From: Algibacter pacificus
GTDB lineage: Bacteria > Bacteroidota > Bacteroidia > Flavobacteriales > Flavobacteriaceae
Direction of reading: 5' to 3'
Assembly (NCBI RefSeq): GCF_008033385.1
Contig: NZ_ML701731.1
Span: 1-64,000 of the forward strand
DNA: 64,000 nt
Shown piece by piece: positions 62,754-64,000 of this stretch. Within the stretch, counting starts at the first letter, position 1. Each line of letters begins with the position of its first letter. Position numbers and translations under genes: made by a program. The notes under the pieces are model-generated. The model did not search any database. It was not told where the DNA came from and saw only the letters and a program-made list of their open reading frames with translations.

Positions 62754-64000
62754 CTTAAAATTTATTACTGTTGCTTTACTGTGTTTAGGACAAGCAGTAT
62801 TTGCTCAAGAGATTATTGAAGATGCGGTTGAAGTAGCGCCAACACAAGCAGTTGTGAGCAAAAAAAGCGAAGTTGAAAATAATTACAGAAAGAAAAAAAT
62901 AGATGCCGTTGCCGCAGTAGTTGGAGATTATATTGTATTAGAATCCGATGTTGATAAAACCTATTTGCAATTGGAAGCTCAAGGTGTAGATGTTAAAGAG
63001 ATTGAGCCTTGTCAATTATTTGGTAAACTTTTAGAAGATAAATTGTATGCGCACCACGCTATTCAAGATAGTATTGTTGTTTCCGATGCAGAAATTCGCA
63101 GTATGGTTGATTATCAAATGGAGCAATTTTTAGCGGAGTTAAATGGCGATATGAAACGCTTATTAGCGCTTTACGAAAAAGATACAGAAAAAGCCGTTCG
63201 CAATGAAATGTTCGATATTAATAAGAAAAATAAATTGGCACAGGAAATGCAAGCCAAAATTGTATCGGAAATAGAAGTCACTCCTGAAGAAGTTCGTTTA
63301 TTCTTTTCTAAAATACCAAAAGAAGAACGCCCAATCTTTGGAACAGAACTTAAAGTGGCACAAATTGTTTCAGAACCAAAAGTATCTCCAGAAGAAGAAC
63401 AAAAGGTTATTGATAAATTAAAACAATTTAAAACCGATATTGTTGAAAATGGAGCAAGTTTCCGTTCTAAAGCCGTATTATATTCTGAAGACCCTGGCTC
63501 GGCAAGCCGTGGCGGAAAATACACCTTAAATAAGAAAAAACCACGAATGGTTAAAGAATTTAGAGAGGTGGCATTTTCGCTTCAAGAAGGTGAGGTTTCA
63601 GAACCTTTTAAATCGGACTTTGGTTACCATATTATTACCGTAAATAAAATTAGAGGCCAAGAATATGATGTGAGCCATATCTTATTAACCCCTAAAGTGT
63701 CTAGTGAAGCTATTGACGAAGCTAAAGAACGTTTAGAAAAAGTAAGAGACCGTATTGTAAAAGGAGAAATTACCTTTGCAGAAGCCGCTCGAGAAGCTAG
63801 TGATGAAAAAGAAACAAAATACGATGGCGGGCAATTAATAAACCCAGCAACACAAGATTATAATTTCGAATTAACTAAAATGGATCCTGAATTATATTCT
63901 CAAATTCAAGATTTAAAAGAAGGTGAAATTAGTTTAGTTTTAAGCGAACAGGATCGCTCTGGAAATACTAAGTTTAAAATATTAAGAGTCACCGATAGAA
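62737..64000 (+). CDS. SurA-type periplasmic chaperone and isomerase (3' end outside window)
   Basis: About 421 residues are visible; the gene runs off the right edge. I place the start at TTG 62737, which gives KFINNLKFITVALLCLGQAV, a signal peptide ending at FAQ, and overlaps the previous gene by 17 bp; no ATG fits. A SurA N-domain follows (DAVAAVVGDYIVLESDVDK, CQLFGKLLEDKLYAHHA). One parvulin domain is at about 210-305 (ELKVAQIVSEPK, PGSASRGGKYTL, FGYHIITVNK) and a second starts at YDVSHILLTPKVSS. It likely guides outer-membrane protein assembly. Translational coupling with the upstream lipoprotein is suggested by the overlap. Confidence 0.9.
   Translation, partial: MKFINNLKFITVALLCLGQAVFAQEIIEDAVEVAPTQAVVSKKSEVENNYRKKKIDAVAAVVGDYIVLESDVDKTYLQLEAQGVDVKEIEPCQLFGKLLEDKLYAHHAIQDSIVVSDAEIRSMVDYQMEQFLAELNGDMKRLLALYEKDTEKAVRNEMFDINKKNKLAQEMQAKIVSEIEVTPEEVRLFFSKIPKEERPIFGTELKVAQIVSEPKVSPEEEQKVIDKLKQFKTDIVENGASFRSKAVLYSEDPGSASRGGKYTLNKKKPRMVKEFREVAFSLQEGEVSEPFKSDFGYHIITVNKIRGQEYDVSHILLTPKVSSEAIDEAKERLEKVRDRIVKGEITFAEAAREASDEKETKYDGGQLINPATQDYNFELTKMDPELYSQIQDLKEGEISLVLSEQDRSGNTKFKILRVTDR

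Overview
The window comes from a Bacteroidetes bacterium, most likely a marine-type member of the Flavobacteriaceae. The DNA is AT-rich. Several promoters fit the Bacteroidetes consensus (TTG, about 19 nt, TAnnTTTG). There is a SusC/SusD pair, there are PorP/SprF and gliding-motility type C-terminal domains of the type IX secretion system (T9SS), and the DUF4295 gene follows rpmB-rpmG. No rRNA, tRNA or CRISPR array was seen. The assignment rests on reading the sequence and recalled family knowledge; no database search was run.

Layout. 1-10 kb: the 3' part of a giant repeat adhesin secreted by T9SS, then PorP/SprF and OmpA-like partners. 10.2-11.4 kb: a dead IS3-family element. 11.7-19.2 kb: SusC/SusD followed by a purple-acid-phosphatase-like enzyme and an alkaline-phosphatase-superfamily enzyme, which looks like a locus for taking up and cleaving phosphate esters. 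19.5-23.8 kb: topoisomerase III and a pseudouridine synthase, separated by a striking array of seven 171-bp units, each with a long hairpin. 23.9-30.2 kb: ECF sigma factor with a membrane partner, a double FKBP lipoprotein, a META-domain lipoprotein, HtpG and FabH. 30.4-33.3 kb: a compact, AT-rich three-gene cassette (PD-(D/E)XK nuclease-like protein, small middle protein, DUF2326 ATPase) that fits the ABC-three-component class of conflict systems. 33.6-44.0 kb: ordinary housekeeping genes (symporter, recR, glycosyltransferase, E2 acyltransferase, exonuclease, FAH-family hydrolase, Hpt protein, cinA, rpmB-rpmG-DUF4295, ftsY). 44.1-52.3 kb: a serine hydrolase and a tight three-gene operon of exported proteins. 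52.4-64 kb: rimO, a second T9SS cargo, an ABC exporter, an unrecognised protein with kinase-like motifs, and a cluster of three parvulin-type chaperones, the last cut by the window end.

The most interesting system is 45293-52331. It holds an exported F5/8C-like plus ankyrin-repeat protein, a cholesterol-dependent-cytolysin-like pore former without the usual membrane-recognition undecapeptide, and an 850-residue exported protein built of about five copies of a module that resembles polymorphic-toxin RNase domains behind a papain-like domain that seems to lack its cysteine. Together they look like a secreted pore-forming/effector system, not one I recognise as described. The second candidate is the three-gene cassette at 30425-33335. 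Four dispersed copies of a roughly 90-bp palindromic-ended element lie between genes in the middle of the window.
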